DNA from: Niallia taxi
GTDB taxonomy: Bacteria; Bacillota; Bacilli; Bacillales; Cytobacillaceae
NCBI RefSeq assembly: GCF_004005475.1
Contig: NZ_RZTZ01000013.1
Coordinates: forward strand, 62,001-126,000
Direction: 5' to 3'
Length of the DNA stretch: 64,000 nucleotides
Positions 1-8,625 of the stretch are shown one piece after another. Made by a program: the position numbers and the translations under genes. Under the pieces are notes generated by a model, which saw only the letters and a program-made list of their open reading frames with translations, was not told where the DNA came from and did no database searches. How positions within the stretch are numbered: position 1 is the first letter of the stretch; each line of letters begins with the position of its first letter.

Positions 1-56
1 TGTAATTCTTTTCTACACTCGTTGTAAGATTCCTGCTATGTTTTTCTTAAATAAAA

Positions 57-88
57 AAAAGACACTGACTTACCCGCAATGTCTTTTT
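57..88 (-). terminator. weak terminator of the glycosyltransferase gene
   Basis: AAAGACA and TGTCTTT arms flank a long loop, and an A-run lies on the left, which is a U-run on the minus strand. The right arm overlaps the stop codon of the gene. The loop is large, so termination may be partial. Confidence 0.5.
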
Positions 89-1232
89 AATAGGATTGAT
101 AAAATTTATTTGTTTCGTTTAACCACAGTTGCAAATAGGCCGGAAGTTTATCCTGCTTTTCCTTCAAGCTGTTTATTGCCTTTAAGCCGATTTCTCTTTT
201 TTCTTCTATATAATAAGCGGATATGGCTATTTCATAGTCAAACAAATAGTCATGAACAGGAAAATCGACAAACAGCAGGTCATTGACAGGAAAAGAAATC
301 GTTTTTCCTTCTGCAGCATACAAGTATGCAATACGATAATTCTTATTTTCTCGATGAATTCTCGCGAGGTGATAAATTGGTTCCGCTCTTGATGGCCGAA
401 ATTCCCATGCTCTTTGTAAATGAAGCAAAGCTAATGCAATAAAACGGTCTGCTTTTTCTCCCGCTGGAAAATACATGGAAAGCTGTTCATATGCTAGACC
501 GATTTTAAGCATACTATAGTAGATTTCTTCCTCCCATCCACCTTCCTTTATTCGCTTTTGATATGCTGCAATCGCATTGTCCCATTCCTGCAAATCATAA
601 TAGGTTTGTGCTAAATAAAAAATATATCTCCGTTTCAAATGCTTATCATTCTCATTATTGTTAATTGCAGCTTCTAATAATCGTTTGTCTCTTTCGAACT
701 TATCCTGCTTGCTTCCGCCATCTTCTTTGTCTAAAATATACAAAGATGTCAGCTTTCCAATCTCGATTATGTTAGTGGCATCTCTTCTCATTTCCCAATA
801 TTCATGTGTCACTCCGACAGATTCCCACTGCCTCCTTGCACTAATTAACCTCGTATTCCAATATTTCAAAGCATTATTCATTTGCATCAGTAAATATTGA
901 TCAGCTGATAATTCCTTTTTCGTAAATCCTTCCTCTACTTGTAAAATCATGTCTGCATCGAGTAAAAGAATATAATCACAATCAGGATATGTCTGTTGGG
1001 CAAGTTTCACGGATAGTGTTCTATTGTAACCAAAATTCTGAAATGGTGTATGATGCACCGTACAGTTCTTGCCATTAACACTCGCCCAGTTTTCTATTAT
1101 TTGAACAGTGTCGTCTGTTGAGCCTGTGTCACAAATCGATAAAGAATCAATGATGGGAGCGGCAGATTGAAGACATCTTTCTATAATTCGGGATTCGTTT
1201 TTGACAATCATGCAAAGTGTTATATTGGTCAT
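87..1232 (-). CDS. family 2 glycosyltransferase with TPR-like C-terminal half
   Basis: The N-terminal ~100 residues form a GT-A fold of family GT2: a CMIVKNES opening strand, CDTGSTDDT at about residues 35-42, and a metal-binding DAD at 92-94. The rest is helical with repeated YxxAxxY/WDNAIAAY elements that look like TPR repeats. This layout is shared by Bacillus glycosyltransferases related to SunS, but I see no glycocin precursor nearby, so the acceptor is unknown. I chose the ATG at 1232 because GAGGAGG lies just before it; the frame could be read 11 codons further upstream without a ribosome site. The gene is probably cytosolic and monocistronic. Confidence 0.8.
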   Translation of the reverse strand: MTNITLCMIVKNESRIIERCLQSAAPIIDSLSICDTGSTDDTVQIIENWASVNGKNCTVHHTPFQNFGYNRTLSVKLAQQTYPDCDYILLLDADMILQVEEGFTKKELSADQYLLMQMNNALKYWNTRLISARRQWESVGVTHEYWEMRRDATNIIEIGKLTSLYILDKEDGGSKQDKFERDKRLLEAAINNNENDKHLKRRYIFYLAQTYYDLQEWDNAIAAYQKRIKEGGWEEEIYYSMLKIGLAYEQLSMYFPAGEKADRFIALALLHLQRAWEFRPSRAEPIYHLARIHRENKNYRIAYLYAAEGKTISFPVNDLLFVDFPVHDYLFDYEIAISAYYIEEKREIGLKAINSLKEKQDKLPAYLQLWLNETNKFYQSY

Positions 1233-1362
1233 GGTATTTCCTCCTCTACTTGCGGTACGATCCACTACCTGTCACAAATATAGTATGATTTATGCTTATT
1301 TTTGGCAGGACGAGTATCTCTATAAGTGTCTCTATTTTTCCTTATCCCATAAATCTTGAAAG

Positions 1363-1391
1363 TTGACGGTGAAATCGCTCTCATTTATAAT
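1363..1391 (+). promoter_or_regulatory. sigma-A promoter of the aldo/keto reductase gene
   Basis: A TTGACG -35 (1363-1368), a 17-bp spacer and a perfect TATAAT -10 (1386-1391) lie about 100 bp before the ATG. This predicts a leader of roughly 90 nt. Confidence 0.75.
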
Positions 1392-1402
1392 TCAATTTAG
1401 GC

Positions 1403-1464
1403 TTATTAGGCACTATTGCCATTTCTTAAACATCTAGCAGGCTAATAACCTAGATGAATTTTTT
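1403..1464 (+). promoter_or_regulatory. possible attenuator in the leader of the aldo/keto reductase gene
   Basis: CATCTAG (1431-1437) can pair with CTAGATG (1450-1456), and a T-run follows at once, as in an intrinsic terminator. The loop sequence CTAATAA (1442-1448) can instead pair with TTATTAG (1403-1409), which would give an alternative fold. No known riboswitch class is recognised, and the arms are short. Confidence 0.35.
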
Positions 1465-1490
1465 AGGACAACCATAAAGGGGGAAAAATC

Positions 1491-2408
1491 ATGAGAACCA
1501 TGAAGCTAGGAGCAAGCAGCTTAGAAGTTCCAGTTGTTTCGGTTGGGTGTATGCGTATTAACTCACTTGATAAGAAAGAGGCAGAGCATTTTGTGCAAAC
1601 TGCTTTAGAACAAGGAGCAAACTTTTTCGACCATGCTGATATATACGGTGCAGGAAGCTGTGAGGAAATTTTCGCTGAAGCAATACATATGAATGCAGAT
1701 GTTCGGGAGAAAATTATTTTGCAATCAAAATGCGGAATTCGCAAAGGAATGTTTGATTTTTCTAAAGAACATATTTTAGAATCTGTGGACAACTGCTTAA
1801 AAAGATTGAACACAGACTATCTTGATATCCTCCTATTGCATCGCCCTGATACACTTGTTGAACCTGAGGAAGTAGCTGAGGCTTTTGACATTCTTGAAAG
1901 CGCAGGGAAAGTCCGCCATTTTGGTGTGTCTAATCAAAACCCTATGCAAATTCAGTTATTACAAAAGTTTGTTAAACAACCGATTGTTGCTAACCAGCTT
2001 CAATTGAGCATTACAAACTCCACCATGATTTCTAGTGGCTTTAATGTGAATATGGAGAATGATGCTGCTGTTAATCGTGACGGAGGAATTCTTGAATTTT
2101 GCAGACTTCATGATATAACCATTCAGCCTTGGTCACCATTCCAATACGGATTTTTTGAAGGAGTATTCTTGGATAATGAGAAATTCCCTGAATTGAACCA
2201 AAAAATTAATGAAATCGCCGAAAAATACAGTGTCAGCAACACAACAATCGCCATCGCATGGCTATTACGCCATCCTGCAAAAATGCAGCCAGTCATCGGT
2301 ACAATGAATGAAACAAGATTGAAGGACTGCATTAAAGCAAGCGACATTCATTTATCACGACAAGAATGGTATGACATTTTCCGCGCAGCCGGAAATATCC
2401 TTCCATAA
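1491..2408 (+). CDS. aldo/keto reductase
   Basis: This 305-residue protein is a complete aldo/keto reductase, a (beta/alpha)8-barrel NADP(H)-dependent oxidoreductase. The catalytic tetrad is visible: Asp47 and Tyr52 in FDHADIYG, Lys80 in QSK, and His117 in LLLHRPD. The sequence resembles the YdhF group of general reductases, and the C-terminal part carries the usual IAWLLRHPAKMQPVIGT cofactor-binding segment. A GGGGG ribosome site precedes the ATG, and a strong promoter and a structured leader lie upstream. It is monocistronic, ending in a bidirectional terminator. The substrate cannot be told from sequence. Confidence 0.92.
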   Translation: MRTMKLGASSLEVPVVSVGCMRINSLDKKEAEHFVQTALEQGANFFDHADIYGAGSCEEIFAEAIHMNADVREKIILQSKCGIRKGMFDFSKEHILESVDNCLKRLNTDYLDILLLHRPDTLVEPEEVAEAFDILESAGKVRHFGVSNQNPMQIQLLQKFVKQPIVANQLQLSITNSTMISSGFNVNMENDAAVNRDGGILEFCRLHDITIQPWSPFQYGFFEGVFLDNEKFPELNQKINEIAEKYSVSNTTIAIAWLLRHPAKMQPVIGTMNETRLKDCIKASDIHLSRQEWYDIFRAAGNILP

Positions 2409-2411
2409 TAA

Positions 2412-2448
2412 TAAAAAGGCAGCTTCCTTTACAGAAGCTGCCCTTTTT
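2412..2448. terminator. bidirectional terminator
   Basis: GGCAGCTTC (2418-2426) and GAAGCTGCC (2434-2442) form a perfect 9-bp stem, with A-run and T-run flanks. It lies between the convergent aldo/keto reductase and YnfA-type genes. Confidence 0.9.
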
Positions 2449-2456
2449 CATACTAA

Positions 2457-2783
2457 TTAGGATCTGGGAGCAAATAAAATAATACCTGCACCAATTAAAC
2501 ATACTCCTGCACCGATCCAATCATATAAATCAGGCGTTTTTTTATCAATGCCCCAACCCCAAAGCACAGACAGAATAATAAATACGCCACCGTAGGCTGC
2601 ATAAACCTTGCCGAAAGAAGGAAAGGTTTGAAAAGTTGCTACTACCCCATACAGCACCAAAGCAATAGCACCAACTATTCCGAAATGAAGCGGTTTTCCC
2701 TCTCTTAACCATATCCAAATAAGATAGCCGCCACCTATTTCAGCAAGCCCTGCAATGATAAACATCATAATAGAATAAAACAT
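2457..2783 (-). CDS. YnfA/UPF0060 family small membrane protein
   Basis: The protein has 108 residues and four hydrophobic helices, typical of the UPF0060 (YnfA) family, which is related in fold to small multidrug resistance proteins. Family signatures seen are AGLAEIGGGYLIW near the N-terminus, GVVATFQTFPSFGKVYAAYGG in the middle and DWIGAGVCLIGAGII near the end. The length matches the family. A TAGGAGT ribosome site precedes the ATG. A role in efflux has been proposed for relatives; nothing here shows the substrate. It is a single gene sharing a terminator with the reductase. Confidence 0.9.
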   Translation of the reverse strand: MFYSIMMFIIAGLAEIGGGYLIWIWLREGKPLHFGIVGAIALVLYGVVATFQTFPSFGKVYAAYGGVFIILSVLWGWGIDKKTPDLYDWIGAGVCLIGAGIILFAPRS

Positions 2784-2893
2784 ATAGAGTTAACTCCTAA
2801 AAACAATTTAATTTTTGTTACTATCAAACTAATTTATACATTCTCACAGTGTCTTTCATTAAAAATTATGATGGAAAACAGCCCTAACTTCAA

Positions 2894-2921
2894 TAAAAAA
2901 CCCACATTCTCAAAATGTGGG
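2894..2921 (-). terminator. terminator of the 45-residue ORF
   Basis: CCCACATT (2901-2908) and AATGTGGG (2914-2921) form a stem, with a run of A on its left that is a U-run on the minus strand. Confidence 0.8.
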
Positions 2922-2932
2922 CTTGTTAGTAC

Positions 2933-3070
2933 TTATTCATTTTGGTCATCTGTATCTTCATTTAAAGGGTTCTTTAATATTTGCTTAATTTCTCCAATAT
3001 CGCCCTTTGCATTAATAATCTCAAAAATCTGATTTAAGCCTTCACTTGTTGTATCTTCTTGTTTACCCAT
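2933..3070 (-). CDS. small acidic hypothetical protein (45 residues)
   Basis: A 45-codon frame starts with ATG after an excellent AAAGGAGGA ribosome site (7-8 nt spacing) and is followed 11 bp later by a clean minus-strand terminator. The product begins MGKQEDTTSEGLNQIFEI and is rich in Asp, Glu and Asn, with no membrane segment and no cysteine. I do not recognise a family. Ribosome site, frame and terminator together make a real small gene likely, a short protein typical of Bacillaceae intergenic regions. Confidence 0.65.
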   Translation of the reverse strand: MGKQEDTTSEGLNQIFEIINAKGDIGEIKQILKNPLNEDTDDQNE

Positions 3071-3134
3071 TGCTATTCCTCCTTTATCCTTTCTGTATTT
3101 TTTGCTTTAGCAGAAATTTTATGTAAAAGGAGCT

Positions 3135-3181
3135 AAATAAAAAGCCTTAAAAGTAGCGGTAGTCCCCGTCCTTTTAAGGCT
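3135..3181 (-). terminator. terminator downstream of the 59-residue frame
   Basis: An 11-bp stem AGCCTTAAAAG/CTTTTAAGGCT (3143-3153 with 3171-3181) closes a 17-nt loop. An AAATAAAAA tract on the left gives a U-tract on the minus strand. Confidence 0.75.
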
Positions 3182-3247
3182 AAAATACAATAGTGATAAG
3201 AATCATAATAGGCATTTTACTCTTATCTCCCTTTATATCGTCCAGAA

Positions 3248-3427
3248 TCAGCAATCATTTAGTTCTTTAGTATGGTAAACGTATCCTCCTCTGTCTTGTA
3301 TAAAGTCTAGCAACAAATTCTGTGCTGTTTCCGCATTATCTTGTCTGTAATGTGGAGAGTAAGGATCAGCAAATACATTACATTTTTTATAGCGAAGCGG
3401 TTTTTCCTCGATTAATTTTTTCAACAT
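3248..3427 (-). CDS. 59-residue hypothetical frame, possibly a gene remnant
   Basis: The frame encodes a protein-like sequence with KPLRYKKCNVFADPYSPHY and a C-terminal RGGYVYHTKELND, and a minus-strand terminator follows. However, the ATG has no ribosome site and an in-frame TAG lies three codons before it. Another reading frame upstream (about 3425-3560) also looks protein-like and ends by overlapping this ATG. This suggests either two overlapping small frames or one gene broken by a frameshift. I do not recognise the family. The rest of the 2784-3610 interval holds only the features listed here. Confidence 0.35.
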   Translation of the reverse strand: MLKKLIEEKPLRYKKCNVFADPYSPHYRQDNAETAQNLLLDFIQDRGGYVYHTKELNDC

Positions 3428-3610
3428 ATGCTGCTATCGTTTAAAACGACAGGTTGCTGTAATGTATGATGCTCTTTTGTATAAGAGAATGGTATGTCCA
3501 GAGGTAAGCAGTTTAGAACAAATAACCTTGAATCTTTCTTTATTGAACCGCTTACAAAGTTTCATGGAGTAAAATAATTAGAGTTTCCTTCTTTTATGTG
3601 TTTTTCTCCA

Positions 3611-4489
3611 TTATTGTATTCCTTTATCCACTCTTCTCCCTTTAAAATCGACAATTCCAATTAACATAATCGAGGCCAAAAGAATGCCTGCGCCAATGAT
3701 GTTCAAAGGTGTTAATTCAACAGGGAAAAACGGGAAAGATACAACTGCCAGCAAAACTGGGCTTGAGGCCCTCATAATATTTGCTATTGAAAATCTAATT
3801 CGTTTCAATGCCTCATACAAAAACAATGTTCCTAAGAAGCCTGTCATAAGGGAAGCAATTGTTGTAAATGCCACACCGCTTGGCGTTATTTGCCAGCCTG
3901 ACGGGGAAATCAACATATATATCCCAAGTAAAGCCCCTGTCCATATACTATTTGTGAACAAAATCGAATTGGAATGAACGCCCTTCTCCATTCGTTGTTT
4001 CACTAATACATTACATAATGCAAAAAAGAAGGTATACATTATTGCACAAATGATTCCGATAATGGATAGGCTGCCACTATCCTTCGGTGCAATAAACATA
4101 AATGTGCCACCAACTGCCACCAGAACAAGCATCCACTCCATTTTCGAAATTTTTTCTTTTAACATAAAGAACGATAACAAAACAGCAAACACTGTATAAA
4201 ACCTACCTAAAAAACCGATTTGAACAGGAGAAAGTAAACTTAAACTAACATACATGAGTAATACACCCATTACATTACAGCAAGATAAAATGGTCATATC
4301 CTTGGACACATAAAATCTAACAGGGCGCTTTAGCAGGAGTCCCCAAATATAACAGGCGATAATTATTGTGCATGCATTGATGAAAGCGGCAGTGCTCGCA
4401 GATATTGTTTGAAGACCAAACTTCGCAATTAGCGGCCCAATCCCCATCATCAGTATGGAGGAAATATTATACATATATCCTTTCAGCAA
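3611..4489 (-). CDS. EamA/DMT family membrane transporter
   Basis: The 292-residue protein has about ten hydrophobic segments arranged as two EamA repeats, characteristic of drug/metabolite transporters. A family-type motif, LLSPVQIGFLGRFYTVFAVLL, ends the first repeat, and LKEKISKMEWMLVLVAVGGT follows it. The start is a TTG at 4489, preceded at 7 nt by a perfect AGGAGG; an internal ATG five codons on has a weaker site. The substrate is unknown. It is a single gene with no obvious partner. Confidence 0.85.
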   Translation of the reverse strand: MLKGYMYNISSILMMGIGPLIAKFGLQTISASTAAFINACTIIIACYIWGLLLKRPVRFYVSKDMTILSCCNVMGVLLMYVSLSLLSPVQIGFLGRFYTVFAVLLSFFMLKEKISKMEWMLVLVAVGGTFMFIAPKDSGSLSIIGIICAIMYTFFFALCNVLVKQRMEKGVHSNSILFTNSIWTGALLGIYMLISPSGWQITPSGVAFTTIASLMTGFLGTLFLYEALKRIRFSIANIMRASSPVLLAVVSFPFFPVELTPLNIIGAGILLASIMLIGIVDFKGRRVDKGIQ

Positions 4490-4639
4490 TTGTTAACCTC
4501 CTGTACCTAATTATTCTCTTTCTTAATGGCTAGTATTATTTTATGAATGAACAGATGGATGGTTCTTTCATCATTTGTTAACACAGTAGAATCTGCTGGT
4601 TATGCAGCTTTATTCGCTCGTCTTACTCGACTATAAGTG

Positions 4640-4671
4640 TAAAAATCCAGCTGACATGCTGCCAGCTGGAT
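4640..4671 (-). terminator. terminator of the DUF4272 gene
   Basis: ATCCAGCTG (4645-4653) and CAGCTGGAT (4663-4671) form a 9-bp stem, with AAAAA on the left. Confidence 0.85.
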
Positions 4672-4677
4672 AAACGA

Positions 4678-5319
4678 CTATGTATCCGTGCTTATTTCTT
4701 CCCATTCCTGATCCATATAGTGAACAAGCCAATTAAAAGCATAATGCCTTTCATATACAACACCTTCATCTAATGCAGCAGGAATGTCAGTCCCGTGCAG
4801 CTGGGCATTTCGGACTGACCAATGAGCACGATAGATAAAGTCTAATTCATCGAGAATGATGCTTTTTTGTTTAACAGAAGCCTTGTTTATTAGGTCATCC
4901 TTCGAGCTGTTCAGAACAACATCAAACAACAGATCAACATCACAAGTTTTAGCAGGGGAATTTAATTCTGGGACAAGACCTACAGACCATAAAAGCACCC
5001 ATATACTTTCTAATTTCCATGAATAATTTATTTTGTCCTGCTCATTTGTGGTCGCAGACTCCATAAATTGCCGTTCTTCATCTGTAAAAAGATTGTTAGC
5101 TTGAAATTCCTCAACCGCTTCTGCCAAATACTCGTCAGGTGCTTCGAGTGCTTTAGCAGCAGTTATCGCTAAAGGGATTATTCGGTTAATAATCTCCACC
5201 CTAGAACGGATAAGTACATCTCTTTCAGCCTCTACATATGGTAAGTGTTCGTTTATCGGCACATTTATACGCATTAGTTCCTTTTCTGACCGCGATTTAC
5301 GCAGCATTTGACTCGACAT
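4678..5319 (-). CDS. DUF4272 domain protein
   Basis: The 213-residue soluble protein matches the DUF4272 family. It has an N-terminal KSRSEKELMRINVPINEHLP segment, a central SWKLESIWVLLWSVGLV, and the C-terminal signature ILDELDFIYRAHWSVRNAQ followed by DEGVVYERHYAFNWLVHY. Length is normal for the family. No biochemical function is established for these proteins, which are widespread in Firmicutes and often stand alone. Its own terminator lies a few bases past the stop, so it is monocistronic. Confidence 0.85.
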   Translation of the reverse strand: MSSQMLRKSRSEKELMRINVPINEHLPYVEAERDVLIRSRVEIINRIIPLAITAAKALEAPDEYLAEAVEEFQANNLFTDEERQFMESATTNEQDKINYSWKLESIWVLLWSVGLVPELNSPAKTCDVDLLFDVVLNSSKDDLINKASVKQKSIILDELDFIYRAHWSVRNAQLHGTDIPAALDEGVVYERHYAFNWLVHYMDQEWEEISTDT

Positions 5320-5507
5320 TTTATCACAACCTTTTAAAACATTTTTTTCCTTCTTTTTTTATTTCAACATTTAGGCTTCATTTTCCTTTTCCAACAGAAA
5401 AAAAGCAGTTATCCATAGCTATGAATAATAACTGTAAATAACAACAAACTATATATACATGCACATAAGATTAATGCCTGCTTGTTTAAGGTGATAGGAG
5501 GAAAAAA

Positions 5508-6017
5508 ATGCATCTTCTACTTTCCATAACTCTGATTTTAGTATGTTATTTCAGGAAGGATTGGAAAAAAATCCATACCTATCATCTTACTGTGATGTAC
5601 ATAATTATTTGTGACTTACTATATAATCTTCTTTGCCATCGTAAACCATTATGGAGATATACGCCTGATATTTTTCAGCATTATCCCATTTTAGTGGATA
5701 TACTGCACAGCTTCGTAAATTTGCCTGTCTTAGCACTGCTTTACTTGGCGAACTATCCTTTTGAAGGGAACAATGTCATCCAAAGCAAATATATTATTAA
5801 ATGGATCATATGCTCTTTTTTAGTAGAATTGGTCTTTTTGTATTTTAAGCGGATTGAATTGATAAACGGCTATGAGGTATGGATGGAGATTCCTTTTTAC
5901 AGTACTATGTTCGTGATGCTTCGCTTGCATCATAAACGTCCCTTCCTATCTTATTTTCTGTCTGTATTAATCGTAATCTTTTTATTATTTGTGTTTAAAA
6001 TACCTTTAAGAGCATAA
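5508..6017 (+). CDS. CBO0543-type membrane protein
   Basis: The 169-residue protein has about five hydrophobic segments. An N-terminal MHLLLSITLILVCYF helix and the DLLYNLLCHRKPLWRY segment resemble the CBO0543 family of Bacillaceae and clostridial membrane proteins of unknown function. A TAGGAGG ribosome site lies 8 nt before the ATG. It is monocistronic and its role is unknown. The ~180 bp between its end and the next terminator contains nothing I recognise. Confidence 0.75.
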   Translation: MHLLLSITLILVCYFRKDWKKIHTYHLTVMYIIICDLLYNLLCHRKPLWRYTPDIFQHYPILVDILHSFVNLPVLALLYLANYPFEGNNVIQSKYIIKWIICSFLVELVFLYFKRIELINGYEVWMEIPFYSTMFVMLRLHHKRPFLSYFLSVLIVIFLLFVFKIPLRA

Positions 6018-6198
6018 CAGGAACGAATTCTATTTCATTCTTATAGAGCCATACATAAATTCAGTCATCCTACGTACCGACAATAGTTGTATAAAAAATT
6101 GTAATAGAGGTTTAGTATAACTAAAAGAGAGCTCATGACTAAGAGAATTATTAAATGATTCAGATTAATCTAGTACGAGTCTCACTGACAAGTATAAA

Positions 6199-6233
6199 TA
6201 AAAAAGGCTATCTTCTCGTTATGGAAGATAGCC
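6199..6233 (-). terminator. terminator of the DUF3231 gene
   Basis: GGCTATCTTC (6206-6215) and GAAGATAGCC (6224-6233) form a perfect 10-bp stem, with an A-run on the left. Confidence 0.9.
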
Positions 6234-6275
6234 CATACTATTTTGTCGCAAAGGACCAAAGCTGTCCTTCTGGTG

Positions 6276-7256
6276 TTAAATATCCATTTTTGGTGGTTCT
6301 TCCATCCAGCCTTTTTCCATCATTAGCTTAGCTCCTTCTAATGTATATTCAAAGGCATCTTTTGCAAAAATGGCGGATTTAGCAATAATATCATTTCGCA
6401 ATGTAAAAGCTGAGCTGAATCCTTGTCCGCCAATGCTGAATCCTCCTAATAGATATGTACAGTATAGCATTAGCCTTTCTGAAAAAGGGGCATCAACCGA
6501 GGAAGTCAGCACACCTCCTGGCATTGTCGGAGAGGGAATATTGTTCTCTAAAAGTATTTTCTCCGTCCCTTGCAATATTTCCTCTGAAATCTGCTGTCCC
6601 TTTGTGAAATATTGCTTTGCCTCTTTATCCTTCGAGCATTGTGCGAATGCCTTCATCAGCTGCATGCCGAAAAGATTTGTTTCCACAGAATGATAAAGGA
6701 GTCCATATTCCACCGTATTTAATTGCCTTTTTTGACCAAGAAGATTGGTTCCTTTCATATAAGAAGTATCTGTGATGAAATCAATGGAGTCAGGCAGCTT
6801 TACTGTCGTCGGCAGCTTAGAAAAACCATCCTTAAGTAAATAATCTGTGAAATGGTGGTAATATAAATGCGTTATTTCCGTCAGTTCTCGATAAAAGTTA
6901 ATAATTTCTGCTCGGTAAGAAATGGTCGTATGAAGGACATACATCCCCATGCTTATTTCCTTTAAAATTCGGCAGAACATAATATCAAAACCATTTGTAA
7001 ACAATGCAGGCGCATTCTCATGAAAGTCTTCCTTTGTAAAGCCGACTGGTTTTGCTGCTCCAGCTCTTTCCATGATTTCTTCCATTTCGATAACTTTCTT
7101 TTCAAGCTTTTCATATAAGCCACTCATTAATGTCTTCGCTTTATGATCTTCTGCATGCTGAATTAGATGCTCTAAAATTCGTAGTATCATTGTTTTTTTA
7201 TGATAGGTTGTCCATAATGCACCAAATTCTACAGAGGTTAATTTATCACTATTCAT
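6276..7256 (-). CDS. DUF3231 family protein
   Basis: The protein is about 326 residues with two similar helical halves. Each begins with a TxxEfGxLwtxy / NTVEYGLLYHSVETN type segment, which is the hallmark of the DUF3231 family (ferritin-like four-helix units; some members occur in spore coats). The C-terminal MPGGVLTSSVDAPFSERLML and GGFSIGGQGFSSAFTLRND are typical. I place the start at the ATG at 7256, ten bases after AAGGAG; an ATG three codons earlier overlaps the ribosome site. Function is unknown, and a spore or stress role is inferred from family distribution only. Confidence 0.85.
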   Translation of the reverse strand: MNSDKLTSVEFGALWTTYHKKTMILRILEHLIQHAEDHKAKTLMSGLYEKLEKKVIEMEEIMERAGAAKPVGFTKEDFHENAPALFTNGFDIMFCRILKEISMGMYVLHTTISYRAEIINFYRELTEITHLYYHHFTDYLLKDGFSKLPTTVKLPDSIDFITDTSYMKGTNLLGQKRQLNTVEYGLLYHSVETNLFGMQLMKAFAQCSKDKEAKQYFTKGQQISEEILQGTEKILLENNIPSPTMPGGVLTSSVDAPFSERLMLYCTYLLGGFSIGGQGFSSAFTLRNDIIAKSAIFAKDAFEYTLEGAKLMMEKGWMEEPPKMDI

Positions 7257-7431
7257 CTGTTTCATGCTCCTTCAAAACACTGAAAATTTTTACGGTATCA
7301 TTAGTATTTGTTGCAAAAACAATTCTATACCATTTTTTTCTTTATAAGAAAGAGGGATGATTTCGCTCATACTCTAAATACTACAATACAATGGACCGAC
7401 CTGTGCTCCTTTCTCAAAATTAGTAAAACAT

Positions 7432-7980
7432 TTAAGTATGTCTTGCCATGACAATCGTATTGTAATAACAGCCATCCGCCAGCAGTTTATCGTTTTTTAA
7501 TATACCTTCTATTTCAAAGCCATGTTTTTTATACAAAGAAATCGCATTTTGATTTAACTCCAGAACATGTAAGGAAAGCTTCTTTAAGCCTTTGCCTTCC
7601 GCCCAATTGATGGAGGTTTTAAGGAGCATACTGCCGATTCCGTATCCCCAATAGTCCTTCAAAACACAAACACCAAATTCCGCTTTATGAGATATGCGCT
7701 TCAAATCGCTGCCTTCGCATCTGGAAAAGCCAACAAGCCTTCCTTTTGATTCTGCCACTAAAAATAGGTTGTTTTTAGCATAGGCATCACGCATAATCAC
7801 CTTTATGAAAGCTTGCTCGTCTAAGTAGCCTTCGCCTTTTTCCCTGTCCAGATTTTCGGTTTCTCCATCAATTTGCAGCCTCAGGGCTGATAGGCTTTGA
7901 GCATCTTTTTCTTTAGCTGTTCTTATGTAAAACGTTTCGTTTTTGTTTTGGAATTGCATTCCCTCTGTATTTACTTTCAT
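7432..7980 (-). CDS. GNAT family N-acetyltransferase
   Basis: This is a single GNAT domain of about 182 residues that uses acetyl-CoA to acetylate an amine. The acetyl-CoA-binding motif A is VLKDYWGYGIGSMLL, followed by LHVLELNQNAISLYKKHGFEIEG, typical of RimI/YhhY-like enzymes. The N-terminal segment FYIRTAKEKDAQSLSAL is also typical. The ATG at 7980 is preferred because GGGAG lies 8 nt before it; an ATG two codons upstream is too close. The substrate is unknown. It is a single gene. Confidence 0.85.
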   Translation of the reverse strand: MKVNTEGMQFQNKNETFYIRTAKEKDAQSLSALRLQIDGETENLDREKGEGYLDEQAFIKVIMRDAYAKNNLFLVAESKGRLVGFSRCEGSDLKRISHKAEFGVCVLKDYWGYGIGSMLLKTSINWAEGKGLKKLSLHVLELNQNAISLYKKHGFEIEGILKNDKLLADGCYYNTIVMARHT

Positions 7981-8016
7981 GAGCATCTCTCCCTGTTTTT
8001 TATTATGTTACAAAGC

Positions 8017-8043
8017 AAAAAAAGACTCCTGTGCGCAGAGTCT
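8017..8043 (-). terminator. small hairpin upstream of the acetyltransferase
   Basis: AGACTC/GAGTCT with an A-run on the left resembles a minus-strand terminator, but no gene ends just before it. It could be an attenuator in the leader of the acetyltransferase gene. Confidence 0.3.
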
Positions 8044-8140
8044 GTGCTTTATTTGTTAGTAGGGTTTTAACATAAATAGCTTATTTTCCTATTTTAACAA
8101 TCAAGTGAAATGGCTACAATACATTTGCTGATTTCTTTAC

Positions 8141-8174
8141 AAAAATAGGAAGCTGTCCTAAAAAAGACAGCTTC
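8141..8174 (-). terminator. terminator of the 108-residue acidic protein gene
   Basis: GAAGCTGTC (8149-8157) and GACAGCTTC (8166-8174) form the stem, with AAAAATA on the left. The stem overlaps the stop codon. Confidence 0.85.
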
Positions 8175-8499
8175 ACTCTTGTTTCTCCTTTATTTGTTCA
8201 CGGATTTGTTCAAGCTCCTTTAAGGAAAGCTTATTCAATGATTTTTTTATTTCTTCTTCTACATCCTTCCTGTTGCTTTCCTTAAATTCATCCCACCATT
8301 CTTTGAGACCTTCTGTGTTCTGAAGTAAATATGTAACATCTATTTCTTCTACTTCATCGTCCGAAATATAATTCATAACAGCTGCCAGCATTCGATTCAG
8401 CTCAGCTATTTGATCCTTACTGCTTTCTTTATTAAGCGGTACAACATTTGATTCTTTTTCTGCTGTCCCATCTAGTGAAGCCTCTGGTTTCTTTGGCAT
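8173..8499 (-). CDS. hypothetical acidic coiled-coil protein
   Basis: The 108-residue protein is highly charged and has no membrane segment. Residues 1-30 are low-complexity and probably disordered. The middle carries a hydrophobic/acidic stretch around DDEVEEIDVTYLL, and the C-terminal third is a charged amphipathic helix rich in Glu, Lys and Leu that may form a coiled coil. A consensus AGGAGG lies before the ATG and a terminator overlaps the stop, so the gene is real. I do not recognise its family. It is divergent from the oxidoreductase gene to its right. Confidence 0.7.
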   Translation of the reverse strand: MPKKPEASLDGTAEKESNVVPLNKESSKDQIAELNRMLAAVMNYISDDEVEEIDVTYLLQNTEGLKEWWDEFKESNRKDVEEEIKKSLNKLSLKELEQIREQIKEKQE

Positions 8500-8625
8500 A
8501 GTCAGCCTCCTTGCCTTTTTCTTTCTATAGTATTGCCCTTGTGCTATTTTCTATGGATGAAATTTTGTGTTTTTACTCCAATATTCCTGTTCCCAGGAGG
8601 GCAGGAATTCGTTATACTCAATATA

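Noticed and set aside
87-1232. Glycocin (sublancin-like) cluster suggested by the SunS-like glycosyltransferase
   Set aside because: No precursor peptide, ABC peptidase-exporter or thiol oxidase gene is found nearby.
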